From NCBI RefSeq assembly GCF_000400735.1, contig NZ_KE007359.1, positions 1-64,000 on the forward strand: a DNA stretch of 64,000 nucleotides, written 5' to 3'. Each line of letters starts with the position of its first letter. The first letter of the stretch is position 1. The stretch is from Acinetobacter tandoii DSM 14970 = CIP 107469 (GTDB lineage: Bacteria > Pseudomonadota > Gammaproteobacteria > Pseudomonadales > Moraxellaceae). Shown here one piece after another: positions 23,244 through 31,839 of the stretch. A program made the translations under genes and the position numbers. The notes beneath the pieces are model-generated. The model had not been told where the DNA came from. It searched no databases and saw nothing but the letters and a program-made list of their open reading frames with translations.

Positions 23244-23741
23244 ATGAGCTTATGTTCGCATGAACACCACAATGCATTACATGGCGTACATGATCATCAT
23301 AATGTCGCAACACGCCTTGCGGAAGCAGAAAGCCTCTGTGCAGCCACTGGCGCGCGCTTAACTCCACTTCGTAAAGAAGTACTCGAACTGATTTTGACTG
23401 CGCATGGTCCAATGGGGGCTTATGATTTACTCGCAAAAATCAAAAGCGAATCTGATCGCCCAGCAGCCCCACCGACTGTTTATCGCACATTGGATTTCTT
23501 ATTAGAAAAGGGACTGATTCATCGGTTGACTTCAATCAACGCTTATATCCCCTGCTGCCACCCTCGCGAAGGTCACCAAGCCGCATTTTTAATTTGTACA
23601 GAATGTCATATTGTGAAAGAAGCATCTTCTGAAGGTCTACTACAACAATTAGATGCGCTTGCCACTTCTGATCATTTCACTGCACAACACAGCATTATTG
23701 AGATTTCTGGAAAATGTCAGAATTGCAGCCAAGCGAATTAA
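23244..23741 (+). CDS. zur: Zinc uptake regulator Zur (Fur family)
   Basis: 165 residues. A winged-helix DNA-binding domain (PPTVYRTLDFLLEKGLIHRL) and a C-terminal metal/dimer domain with CCHPREGHQ, CTECH and a final CQNC. The N-terminus is unusually His-rich (CSHEHH, HDHHN in the first 20 residues). The ATG at 23244 has GAGG 7 bases upstream; the frame is open 13 codons further, without a better site. Its 3' end overlaps the start of znuC by 28 bp, so the two are translationally coupled. Confidence 0.93.
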   Translation: MSLCSHEHHNALHGVHDHHNVATRLAEAESLCAATGARLTPLRKEVLELILTAHGPMGAYDLLAKIKSESDRPAAPPTVYRTLDFLLEKGLIHRLTSINAYIPCCHPREGHQAAFLICTECHIVKEASSEGLLQQLDALATSDHFTAQHSIIEISGKCQNCSQAN

Positions 23742-24505
23742 GCACTCCTGTACTCATTGCTTTAGAGCAAATTAGCGTCCGTATCGATGACCGTGACATT
23801 CTGAAACAGATTGACTTTTCGATCCATGAACAAGAAATTGTCACCTTAATTGGCCCGAACGGTGCGGGGAAATCAACCCTAATTAAAGTGCTACTAGGCA
23901 TTTTAAAACCCAATACTGGACAAGTATCGTCTACACGTAAACTTAAATTTTCTTATGTACCACAGAAATTTAACCCATCGCACAGCCTACCCTTACGTGT
24001 GAAAGACTTACTTGATTTAGAGTCCTGCCCTGCTGCAATTAAACAAGAAATTATTCAAGACACAGGCATTGCCAAACTGCAAGATTCAAAAGTACAACAA
24101 CTGTCTGGTGGTGAACGACAACGTGTGTTATTAGCGCGGGCCTTACTGCGCCAACCTGACCTTTTGGTCCTTGATGAACCAATGCAAGGGCTTGATATTC
24201 AGTCTGAAGCTGAACTGTATGATTACGTTCGTAGCCTGCCTGAAAAATATCGTTGTGCGGTATTGATGGTGTCGCATGATTTACAGTGGGTGATGCAAGG
24301 TACGCAGCGCGTGGTCTGCTTAAATAAGCATATTTGCTGTAGCGGTTTACCTGAAAATATTCAACAGCATCCAGAATACCAAGCCATTTTTGGCACCAAC
24401 CGTGTGTTCTATCAACACCATCATGATCATTGTGCTCATGGAGATAGTGCCACAACCTGCCAACATGATCCTCGCCCTCATATTCACCCTGAACCGGAAG
24501 CCTAA
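23714..24505 (+). CDS. znuC: Zinc ABC transporter ATP-binding protein
   Basis: 263 residues. Walker A GPNGAGKST, ABC signature LSGGERQR, Walker B LLVLDEP and the switch His (VSHD) are all present. A C-terminal tail of about 30 residues is His-rich (HHHDHCAHGD, HIHPEPEA) and may sense or buffer zinc. The ATG lies inside the end of zur. It is followed by znuB after 3 bp. Confidence 0.94.
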   Translation: MSELQPSELSTPVLIALEQISVRIDDRDILKQIDFSIHEQEIVTLIGPNGAGKSTLIKVLLGILKPNTGQVSSTRKLKFSYVPQKFNPSHSLPLRVKDLLDLESCPAAIKQEIIQDTGIAKLQDSKVQQLSGGERQRVLLARALLRQPDLLVLDEPMQGLDIQSEAELYDYVRSLPEKYRCAVLMVSHDLQWVMQGTQRVVCLNKHICCSGLPENIQQHPEYQAIFGTNRVFYQHHHDHCAHGDSATTCQHDPRPHIHPEPEA

Positions 24506-24508
24506 TAG

Positions 24509-25309
24509 ATGTTGGAATGGTTAGATCTGCTATTACCCGCTTGGACCATGGGGACATTATTGGTGTTCTTAACTGCACCTTTGGGCTGTTTGATGCTTTG
24601 GCGTCGTATGTCGTTCTTCGCAGACACCATGGCACACGGGACTTTGTTGGGCGTAGCGATTGCAGGTGCCCTCAGTTTACCGTTTTGGGTCGGTGTCACT
24701 TTATTGGCATTCATGCTGGTCGCCATTTTATGGGTACTGCATGATCCGCGTTTACCCAATGATGCCTTGCTAGCCCTCTGTTCAGCCACTTTGCTGTGTG
24801 CAGGCTTAATGCTGATTCAACATTTACCAAGTTTAAGACCTGAATTACTCAGTTATTTATTTGGTGACTTGCTCACGATTGCTTGGTCTGATTTACCTAT
24901 GTTTGCGATTGTGATTGCACTGGCACTTGCAGTACTGTTCAAATACTGGAAAGCGCAAATCCAAATTGCAATTGATCCTGACATTGCAATTAGTGAAGGC
25001 GTGAATGCCAAATGGCAACGTTTGGTATTTATGCTACTTTTAGCAGTTTTCACGGTCTTGGCATTGCGCGCTGTGGGTTCACTGTTAATGGGAGCGCTTT
25101 TAGTGATTCCAGCACTTACTGCTCGTCTACTCGCACACTCACCTAAGCAAATGGTGATTTGGGCTTTTATTGCAGCTCAATTTGGCGTCAGTGTAGGTCT
25201 ATGGTCAAGTGCTGCGCTCAATACCCCAACAGGTCTCAGCATCGTGCTGTGTATGGCGTTGGTTTTTGCGCTGATTTTTGTAGTTCAAAAAGTGAGAAAA
25301 ATGGCTTAA
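24509..25309 (+). CDS. znuB: Zinc ABC transporter permease
   Basis: 266 residues with about eight membrane segments, ABC-3 family. Conserved features include RRMSFFADTMAHGTLLGVA near the N-terminus and the ALRAVGSLLMGALLVIPALTA segment that faces the ATPase. It completes the zur-znuC-znuB operon. It imports Zn2+ together with ZnuA and ZnuC. Confidence 0.94.
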   Translation: MLEWLDLLLPAWTMGTLLVFLTAPLGCLMLWRRMSFFADTMAHGTLLGVAIAGALSLPFWVGVTLLAFMLVAILWVLHDPRLPNDALLALCSATLLCAGLMLIQHLPSLRPELLSYLFGDLLTIAWSDLPMFAIVIALALAVLFKYWKAQIQIAIDPDIAISEGVNAKWQRLVFMLLLAVFTVLALRAVGSLLMGALLVIPALTARLLAHSPKQMVIWAFIAAQFGVSVGLWSSAALNTPTGLSIVLCMALVFALIFVVQKVRKMA

Positions 25310-25346
25310 TCCATCATCTCTCATAAATAATCTTGATCGCTCTCTA

Positions 25347-25970
25347 TTATTGATGTACCAAACTTAAAAGTCCCGCAGCACAACTAAATAGCACAGCAAA
25401 AGTACGATTCATGTATTTTTGCTGTTTTGGAGATTTCAACAGTTTCAACACCTTCGCCGCTAAACCTGTATAGCCCGCCATCACAATCAAGTCGATACTG
25501 ATCATGGTCACAGCCATCATTACATACTGAATCCACTGTGGCTTAGACAAGTCTAAGAACTGGGGCAATACTGCCAATAAAAATACGATTGCCTTTGGGT
25601 TGCTCATATTGACCAAGAAACCATAACCCACCAGTTTGGGAATCGACTTTGTTGCTTGTTGTTCTTGCTCAATTTCAATGGACTGTAGAGGTGCCTTCCA
25701 CTGCAAGTAAGCCAAATACAATAAGTAGCCCACACCAAACCACTTCACCAACAGAAAAGCCCAAGGTGTAGTGGCAAAAAGCACCCCGACCCCAGTGGCA
25801 ACAATCCCAATTTGCACCAACAGCGCCAGTTGCAAACCAATCGCATTCCAGTAACCACGACGAAATCCATAGTTTAAACCACTCGACATCGAGGCAATTG
25901 CCCCTGCTCCAGGTGAAACACTAATCACCCAGCATGCCAACATAAACGCCATCCAAACTTGAAAAGACAT
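25347..25970 (-). CDS. LysE-family amino-acid exporter
   Basis: About 207 residues with six hydrophobic segments. LysE/RhtB hallmarks: SVSPGAGAIASMSSGLNYGFRRGYW near the N-terminus (residues about 18-42) and NPKAIVFLLAVLPQF in the middle. Substrate unknown (amino acid or related metabolite). Start: ATG 25970, or a GTG two codons upstream that sits 4 bases from a GAGG. It is convergent with znuB. Confidence 0.87.
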   Translation of the reverse strand: MSFQVWMAFMLACWVISVSPGAGAIASMSSGLNYGFRRGYWNAIGLQLALLVQIGIVATGVGVLFATTPWAFLLVKWFGVGYLLYLAYLQWKAPLQSIEIEQEQQATKSIPKLVGYGFLVNMSNPKAIVFLLAVLPQFLDLSKPQWIQYVMMAVTMISIDLIVMAGYTGLAAKVLKLLKSPKQQKYMNRTFAVLFSCAAGLLSLVHQ

Positions 25971-26134
25971 CGTCACACCACCTCAGAAAAACAGGTCATT
26001 ATATGACTTTTCACACATTCAATGTGCTGAGAAATTCTCACTCAAGAATAATATAGTTTAGGCTATTCAGCTATGCATGGATCAGGCACAATAAAACCCA
26101 GCCACACATTGAATAAAAATCAAAGGAGCTATAA

Positions 26135-27055
26135 ATGACCGCACAATCCGTAATTTTACCCTTACCTTCAGATCATGCCCGCTTTATCGTATTACGTTTA
26201 AAAGATTTAACGTTGCCTGAACTAAAAGAAAAGATCGAAGATTTACTGGACACGCGAGATCGTTTAATTACTCAACATCCAACTGCAGAAATTAAGACCG
26301 CGATTGCCTTTGGGCCTGAACTTTGGACAAAACTCTATACACAATCTCCTGAGGGATTCAAACAACTTGCTCCAATTCAGGGTGCCTTTGAAATGCCAGC
26401 TGTACCCGCGGATGTGCTGATTCATATTGCCTCGCAACGTAGTGACATCTGCTTTACTTTAAGCCAAGCTTTCTTCGATGGGATTCAAGATAAAGTTGAA
26501 GTTTTGGATGAACGTGTATGTTTTCGCTATTTTGATGGGCGAGATTTAACAGGCTTTATTGATGGCACTGAAAACCCACAATTTCCTGATGATCGCGCAG
26601 AAACAGCACTTTTAGCAGAAGATGCAGGTATTTTTGCAGATGGTTCTTTTGTATTTGCACAGCGCTATATACATGATTTAGATAAATGGAAACGTCTAAA
26701 AGTCGACGCACAAGAAAATGTCATGGGCCGTTCCAAACTAGAAAGCATTGAAATGGATGATGACGTCAAACCAGAAAATGCTCATATTGCACGTGTTGTG
26801 ATTGAAGATGATAAAGGCGAAGAGATGGAAATTTTGCGCCATTCTTTACCTTATGGCGATGGTAAAGGTGAGCAAGGCCTGTTCTTTATTGCTTATACCA
26901 AAAACCTTGCCATCATTGATAACATGTTAGAACACATGTTTGGCACAACTGGCGATGGCATTCATGACCGCCTATTGCATTTTGTGACCGCGGTAGATGG
27001 TGCTTACTTCTTTGCTCCGAGCGAGGAGTTATTGGAAGAGGTTTTGGCGGATTAA
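26135..27055 (+). CDS. Dyp-type (dye-decolourising) heme peroxidase
   Basis: 306 residues. The family signature GFIDGTENPQ (GxxDG with catalytic Asp) is present near the middle. The proximal heme His lies in the C-terminal half (IARVVIED...ILRHSLPYGDGKGEQGLFFIAYTKN region). No signal peptide, so cytoplasmic or encapsulin-type; no encapsulin gene is adjacent. AAGGAGC lies about 6 bases before the ATG, a strong ribosome site. A hairpin (27068-27097) follows, then an IS element inserted 77 bp past the stop. Confidence 0.92.
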   Translation: MTAQSVILPLPSDHARFIVLRLKDLTLPELKEKIEDLLDTRDRLITQHPTAEIKTAIAFGPELWTKLYTQSPEGFKQLAPIQGAFEMPAVPADVLIHIASQRSDICFTLSQAFFDGIQDKVEVLDERVCFRYFDGRDLTGFIDGTENPQFPDDRAETALLAEDAGIFADGSFVFAQRYIHDLDKWKRLKVDAQENVMGRSKLESIEMDDDVKPENAHIARVVIEDDKGEEMEILRHSLPYGDGKGEQGLFFIAYTKNLAIIDNMLEHMFGTTGDGIHDRLLHFVTAVDGAYFFAPSEELLEEVLAD

Positions 27056-27067
27056 CTAAAAAATTAT

Positions 27068-27097
27068 GAATAAGCAGTTTATTTCTACTGCTTATTC
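27068..27097. terminator. Hairpin after the Dyp peroxidase gene
   Basis: Perfect 11-bp stem GAATAAGCAGT / ACTGCTTATTC 12 bp past the stop. The T-tract is better on the minus strand than on the plus strand, so its efficiency as terminator of the peroxidase gene is uncertain. Confidence 0.55.
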
Positions 27098-27146
27098 AAA
27101 AGCCAATATCATTTTTGATTATATTTTTAAATAACCCGAATCCTGC

Positions 27147-28016
27147 TTAAGCCGATATTTCCATAATACGAATCATCGGTTTATTTTGATGACATATTTG
27201 ATAAGCACATAAAGATGCATAAATACCAGCTAAATAGCCTGCAACACTTCTAGCTCTAGTTGTCACTAGATTGTACGTCCCTTTCAGCAAACTGAATAAA
27301 GTTTCTATTTTATTGCGTTGTTTTAGATGGTATTCATCTGCTTTTAATAACTGTATAGATTTCATGTTCTTTCGGTGATAAGTAATTAAATCAACACCTT
27401 GTACTCTTAATCTACTCTTTAATTCTTGACTAATATAGCCACGATCAGCATACAATTTTGCAGTCATTCCTTTGACTAGTTGTTCCACCATTTTGATATC
27501 TGCTGTATGTCCATTGGATAAAACCGTATTTACTATTCCACCTGATTGATTCATCAACAAATGCAGCTTACAGCCAAAGAACCATCCCATTGAGCTTTTA
27601 CCTCGTGTTGCAATCGTAGACAGGGCTTTATGCCGTTGTATTCTCTGGTTTTTACAGACAGGTAATATGGTTGAATCAATCCATAAATAATTGCTTTGCT
27701 GATCTTTCATCAAAGCAAAATGTAGGGCATGTAAAGCCAGTTGATGTGTATTCATCAGATGAATCATGCGTTGATAACATGGTAGATGTTTAAATAGATG
27801 GCTATTGTTATATTTTAACGCTGTGAAGAATGCTTTGAAATTATTGAAATGAGAGCACTTATACCAAATTGCAATAAAGGTAATTTCAGAAATACTGAGC
27901 TGAGCAGGGCGAACTCTTGAGCATCGAAGATTCTGCTTTAAGAAATTCCAATAGATTGATTCAAATTTTAGAAAGAAATCATCAATTATGCAGAATAATT
28001 CGGTACTATTGAACAT
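27147..28016 (-). CDS. IS982-family transposase
   Basis: 289 residues from ATG 28016 (MFNSTELFCIIDDFFLKFE). Catalytic acids appear in LWIDSTILPVCK, LYADRGYI and RNKIETLFSLLK, the DDE pattern of IS982 proteins. The frame is open further upstream from a TTG (28052), but that region forms a hairpin and the shorter form fits family length. Full length with no frameshift. Confidence 0.9.
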   Translation of the reverse strand: MFNSTELFCIIDDFFLKFESIYWNFLKQNLRCSRVRPAQLSISEITFIAIWYKCSHFNNFKAFFTALKYNNSHLFKHLPCYQRMIHLMNTHQLALHALHFALMKDQQSNYLWIDSTILPVCKNQRIQRHKALSTIATRGKSSMGWFFGCKLHLLMNQSGGIVNTVLSNGHTADIKMVEQLVKGMTAKLYADRGYISQELKSRLRVQGVDLITYHRKNMKSIQLLKADEYHLKQRNKIETLFSLLKGTYNLVTTRARSVAGYLAGIYASLCAYQICHQNKPMIRIMEISA

Positions 28017-28017
28017 C

Positions 28018-28069
28018 AGGACTAGAGCTTTAAGTTTGGTGTGGTAACTCAACTGATGGCTCTAGTCCT
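28018..28069 (-). promoter_or_regulatory. Hairpin just upstream of the transposase start
   Basis: Perfect 11-bp inverted repeat AGGACTAGAGC (28018-28028) / GCTCTAGTCCT (28059-28069) with a 30-base loop, ending one base before the transposase ATG. RNA transcribed into the element from outside would fold over the ribosome-binding region. That would reduce transposase made by read-through; similar protective hairpins are known in IS10 and IS50. Confidence 0.5.
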
Positions 28070-28243
28070 TCTCTTTTTCAAGTCAATTTCTTATCCGCGA
28101 TTCAGGTTAAATAAAATATAAGTAAACACTGATTTTAAAATAAAAATTTTATTACATTTAAATACTCATCTTAACCAAAGATAATTTATAACTAATAATG
28201 TAAGTACAATTAATCTCACACTAGTATTAGAAAAGCCTCTGAG

Positions 28244-28858
28244 TCAATTGACTTCTTTAAAATAAACTTTTTTACCATCCGAACACACTCCATAAAAAAT
28301 CCCATAAAAGTTATCTTTTACAGATAAGTTATTTAAATAACTATTGCATTCTAAAACTAAATCTCCGGCAATTTTCTTAAAAACTATTTTTTGCTTTTGA
28401 TAATATGGAGCACCTTCATAATTATCATCTAAATAATAGAATCCTGATTTAAAGTTCTTTGATTCAGCTTGTTTAGTTGCATATCCATTCTTTATAAAAT
28501 CAACCCCACCTAAGGCCAAGTTAATTTTATCAATATTTAAATTCAACTCATTATTATTTTTATCCACTTTAGCTTTTGCCCATCCAACTTGAACATCTTC
28601 ACTATAAACATTTTTATAATATAAAGTAAAATTACCATTATTATCTTTTATGTAAAATTCATCATATGCAGGATCAAGTCTTTTAAATAAATAATCATCT
28701 ACTTTTTTTGTAGGTGTAAAATTCTTACATTTTCCTGACTTTTCACAGATTCGATATGAAAAATAAAGTTTTGTATTACTTGACTTATGTTGAACTGCCT
28801 CTGTTGTACACGCATACATCAAACTAATTACAAATAAAAGAAATAATCTATTCATCAT
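28244..28858 (-). CDS. Putative lipoprotein, possible immunity protein of the T6SS cargo
   Basis: 204 residues beginning MMNRLFLLFVISLMYAC, a lipoprotein signal with lipobox MYAC (Cys near 17). The rest is polar, Lys/Asn/Tyr-rich and very AT-rich in codon use, with a Cys pair near the end (ECNSYL...GVCSDGKK). Not recognised as a named family. Its ATG overlaps the stop of the 784-residue hydrolase gene (ATGA overlap), implying coupled translation. In VgrG modules a small periplasmic or lipid-anchored protein next to a cell-wall hydrolase is often its immunity protein; that role is inferred from position only. Confidence 0.65.
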   Translation of the reverse strand: MMNRLFLLFVISLMYACTTEAVQHKSSNTKLYFSYRICEKSGKCKNFTPTKKVDDYLFKRLDPAYDEFYIKDNNGNFTLYYKNVYSEDVQVGWAKAKVDKNNNELNLNIDKINLALGGVDFIKNGYATKQAESKNFKSGFYYLDDNYEGAPYYQKQKIVFKKIAGDLVLECNSYLNNLSVKDNFYGIFYGVCSDGKKVYFKEVN

Positions 28859-31209
28859 TGCATAATCTCTATGTGCATGGCGCCTTCACCAGGTACATCT
28901 GCTGAAATAAAACCTGAAATAATTCCATCTTTTAAAGCTTTCTGACAAACTTCTTTAAATTTTTTTCCTACACTGTTCAAAGTATTTCCTGTCCCAAAAC
29001 CATTACTGTTCGTACCTAAATCAATAATATTATTTTTTCTATATTGCTCTTCTGAAACGCAATGTTTCGAAACTCTCTGCCCTTTTTTTTGGAACTCAAT
29101 AATTTTATCAACCATTTTCTGAATAGTTTCTTCTTTTCCAAGCCCCTTAGCAATACAATCTGCTTTAACTTTTTTCACAGCCTCCCCAGGTCCTGCATAT
29201 TGCGTTGCCTTCAAATACATTGCTTCTGCTTGAGCTCTTGGGCTCCTTATTGTACTTGTAATAAAAAGCCTATTCATATTTGCTTCTTTAGCTAAGTAAG
29301 CTAGTACATTTTTCGTTTTCTGGCTGACGATTACTTGTCTTTCTTGCTCATTAACACCTTTAAACCCAATGGTTACATCTGATACATTCGGGATAGCAGG
29401 TCTATCTAATTTTAACTCAAAGGCTTTCATTCCTTTACTAATTTCGCCATCAAAAAAAATATATTCCCTTCCCGCACTAATCACTGTAATTTTTATCTTT
29501 TGACCAATTTCACCTTTATGTATTTTCTTACCTAGACCATGCATGCCACTTGAGTGGCTCTTTTTCTTATCTTTATATTCAATCGAATAATTTCCTCCAC
29601 TAAATAATTGATTAGTTTTTTGATCGTATGTATATACTGTAAATTCAGTTTCACCATTGTCATTAACTAAAGTTTTTGGGTGACCATCATCACTCGTTGA
29701 TTGCTTTTGATCTCTTCTAAGGGTCTGATCAGCTCCTGACTTTGGTCTAGAGACTAATGTAGATTGAGTTGTATTACTTTTTTGTGGAGTATTTTTACTA
29801 ACATCTGTCTTTAACTTTTCTGATGCTGATTCAATAGCACCCTTTTCAATATAAATCTCCCTTTGTGCTTTATTCTTATCTACTTTTAAAGTACTAATAT
29901 GAGTACCATCTCTTAATTTATAATTTAATTCAAATCCAGGCATTGCCTTGACTGTAATTTTACCATTACTATTAGTAACTTTAGATTTAGTTTTTCCTCT
30001 ATAAGTCTGTACTAAATTTAAATTACTTATAGGCTTCTTTAAGTTATCATCATGATAAAATATTATATCAAATGAATGTAAATCTATTTTTATTAATTGT
30101 TCTTTCATTCCTTGTGAAACAGTAAAAGATTTAAGAATTTGACGAGAATCCTTCCCACTTATTTCAACAGAAATTTTCTCTCCTGATGTAGCAACTATAT
30201 TTTTTTCAATCCCATCAATTCCAACTGAATGCTTTTTATCATTTCCTTTATATTTTATGAAATATGAAAAATTGGGTATTATCTTATTTTCACTATCTAT
30301 TAATTTAAGATCAAAAATAACATCTGATATATTATTAAATATTTTATTTTGATCTATTTTTTCCTCATTGCTCTGAGAGTTATCCGTACTTATGGGTTGT
30401 TTGGATAATGGAGGTGGCGTTTGATTATGTACATCTGTTTTCGACTTAATACCACCCTTCCCATTATTTACTACAATAACTGATGCATAATTTTTTCCAT
30501 CACCCAATAAAGAGATTTCCTTATTATTCTTATCTTTTACTAAAATACCATTAACCTTAAACCTAGCACCCATATAGCTACAAACCTTAACCTTCTTTAT
30601 CTTTCCTTTTTTATCTGTAATTAAACCCTTGAATAAAGGTACTGGTTCTTTATCTTTATATACCACATCAACTGTTACACCAACTAATGGATTACCAGCA
30701 TTATCAACAAATGAAACATCGAATATTGAAGTTATAACTTTATACCAACGCATATCATCTTTTTCAGTCCCTGATATTTGAACTTGTTGAGTAGGATTCG
30801 ATTTACTTACTACAAAATCAGGAACTAAAGAAGGGTAATTAGAAGGGTCAGATTTATGTAATTGTGCCTGTGCCTTAGGACTATAATAATATACAACACC
30901 ACCTGTAAAATCAGGCTCTGTTCCATTAAATATAGGTTCTACTGCTTTAATCAAACTCATCAGCTTAGATGAAATATCACCCGAATCTAAAGCTTTTTTT
31001 GCTCTTTTATAAGGTGAATTTTTCTGAGTATACGCATCGTATCCTGTTTTTGTAACGATTTGGATAATATTGCTCCAGGATTTCCAGTTTGCAAACCCCA
31101 TTCTGTTTCTCATTGTATGGGCAATAACTTTCCATGAAGTTTCACTACAATTTTCAGCTTCACCATTAATAGTTGCAACAAATATTTTAAAATCTTCGCT
31201 ATAGCTCAT
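28855..31209 (-). CDS. Putative T6SS effector: two-headed peptidoglycan hydrolase
   Basis: 784 residues with no signal peptide. The N-terminus (about 1-130: VATINGEAENCSETSW, AHTMRNRM, VVYYYSPKAQAQ) resembles the SleB-type cell-wall hydrolase fold, with Glu in INGEAE as likely catalytic acid. The middle (about 165-600) holds beta-rich, CarboxypepD/Ig-like segments, two being mutual repeats (around KGNDKKHSVGIDGIEK and DKKKSHSSGMHGLGKK), joined by Ser/Thr/Gln-rich linkers. The C-terminus (about 606-784) resembles zinc D,D-peptidases of M15 type: ITSTIRSPRAQAEAM, SKH (His716), IIDLG (Asp730) and MHIEI (His779). It lies 3 bp after the upstream small gene in the vgrG module. Cleavage of both glycan and peptide is inferred; bifunctional T6SS cell-wall effectors are known in Acinetobacter. 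Confidence 0.72.
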   Translation of the reverse strand: MSYSEDFKIFVATINGEAENCSETSWKVIAHTMRNRMGFANWKSWSNIIQIVTKTGYDAYTQKNSPYKRAKKALDSGDISSKLMSLIKAVEPIFNGTEPDFTGGVVYYYSPKAQAQLHKSDPSNYPSLVPDFVVSKSNPTQQVQISGTEKDDMRWYKVITSIFDVSFVDNAGNPLVGVTVDVVYKDKEPVPLFKGLITDKKGKIKKVKVCSYMGARFKVNGILVKDKNNKEISLLGDGKNYASVIVVNNGKGGIKSKTDVHNQTPPPLSKQPISTDNSQSNEEKIDQNKIFNNISDVIFDLKLIDSENKIIPNFSYFIKYKGNDKKHSVGIDGIEKNIVATSGEKISVEISGKDSRQILKSFTVSQGMKEQLIKIDLHSFDIIFYHDDNLKKPISNLNLVQTYRGKTKSKVTNSNGKITVKAMPGFELNYKLRDGTHISTLKVDKNKAQREIYIEKGAIESASEKLKTDVSKNTPQKSNTTQSTLVSRPKSGADQTLRRDQKQSTSDDGHPKTLVNDNGETEFTVYTYDQKTNQLFSGGNYSIEYKDKKKSHSSGMHGLGKKIHKGEIGQKIKITVISAGREYIFFDGEISKGMKAFELKLDRPAIPNVSDVTIGFKGVNEQERQVIVSQKTKNVLAYLAKEANMNRLFITSTIRSPRAQAEAMYLKATQYAGPGEAVKKVKADCIAKGLGKEETIQKMVDKIIEFQKKGQRVSKHCVSEEQYRKNNIIDLGTNSNGFGTGNTLNSVGKKFKEVCQKALKDGIISGFISADVPGEGAMHIEIMQ

Positions 31210-31212
31210 TTA

Positions 31213-31839
31213 TTACTCACAAGTTTTCTTAATTATTTTATTAAAATATAAAATATTACCTTTTTTATCCACATCCGCCAACATTGCCACTAAATGTAAT
31301 TGTCCTTTATCATCAAAATATGATTTTTCTTGAAATGAGTTATATATAGCGCTATCTATTGGAACATTATTAAATTCTTTATTTTTCAAATTAGCTATTA
31401 TTTTTTTATTTTTATTAAACAACATTCTAGCATAGATAATATTTTTTTCAGAATCACTTTCAATTAAACAATTATTTTTTTTATCTATGACAATAAACTC
31501 TTTAGTTTGATCTTCCTGTGTTTTACTTATAAAAAAATGATATTGACATGGTGAACCACAACTACCATAAGCATGAAAAATATTTTCATTTACTTTATCA
31601 ACTTCAGGATATCTCATATTTCTTAAAATGAAAGTAGTTTTATTATCAGAATTTTTTACAATATCACAATATTCTTGATCATGCCCTTTACATTTCAATT
31701 CAACATTAAATATATCTTTTGCATAGACAGTCGAACTAATAATAACTCCACAAAAAGCAAGAGCTAAAATGATTAAGCTATTAATATTAAATAAATAAAA
31801 TTGTGATCTCTTACTTTGTAAAATTTCAATCATGTTCAT
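31213..31839 (-). CDS. Putative periplasmic/membrane-anchored protein in the VgrG module
   Basis: 208 residues from ATG 31839 (MNMIEILQSKRSQF), which has GGAG six bases upstream inside the end of vgrG. One hydrophobic segment (about 19-40, LIILALAFCGVIISSTVYA) is followed by a polar region with several Cys (LKCKGHDQEYCDIV, GSCGSPCQYHF), suggesting a secreted disulfide-bonded domain. Not recognised. The gene overlaps vgrG by 14 bp and ends 3 bp before the hydrolase gene. It could be an immunity protein or an adaptor; position alone cannot decide. The very AT-rich codon use matches the rest of the cargo. Confidence 0.6.
   Translation of the reverse strand: MNMIEILQSKRSQFYLFNINSLIILALAFCGVIISSTVYAKDIFNVELKCKGHDQEYCDIVKNSDNKTTFILRNMRYPEVDKVNENIFHAYGSCGSPCQYHFFISKTQEDQTKEFIVIDKKNNCLIESDSEKNIIYARMLFNKNKKIIANLKNKEFNNVPIDSAIYNSFQEKSYFDDKGQLHLVAMLADVDKKGNILYFNKIIKKTCE

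Larger units (their letters stand above)
27133..28108 (-). mobile_element. IS982-family insertion sequence (intact, 976 bp)
   Basis: Imperfect terminal inverted repeats: AACCCGAATCCTGCTTAAG at the left and AACCTGAATCGCGGATAAG at the right (14 of 19 matches). Both ends are flanked by the 4-bp direct repeat AAAT (27129-27132 and 28109-28112), as expected of a target-site duplication. It encodes one uninterrupted transposase with a DDE triad, so it may be active. It lies exactly between the Dyp gene and the T6SS cargo module. The family call comes from the transposase sequence; the duplication in AT-rich DNA could be partly coincidental. Confidence 0.85.
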
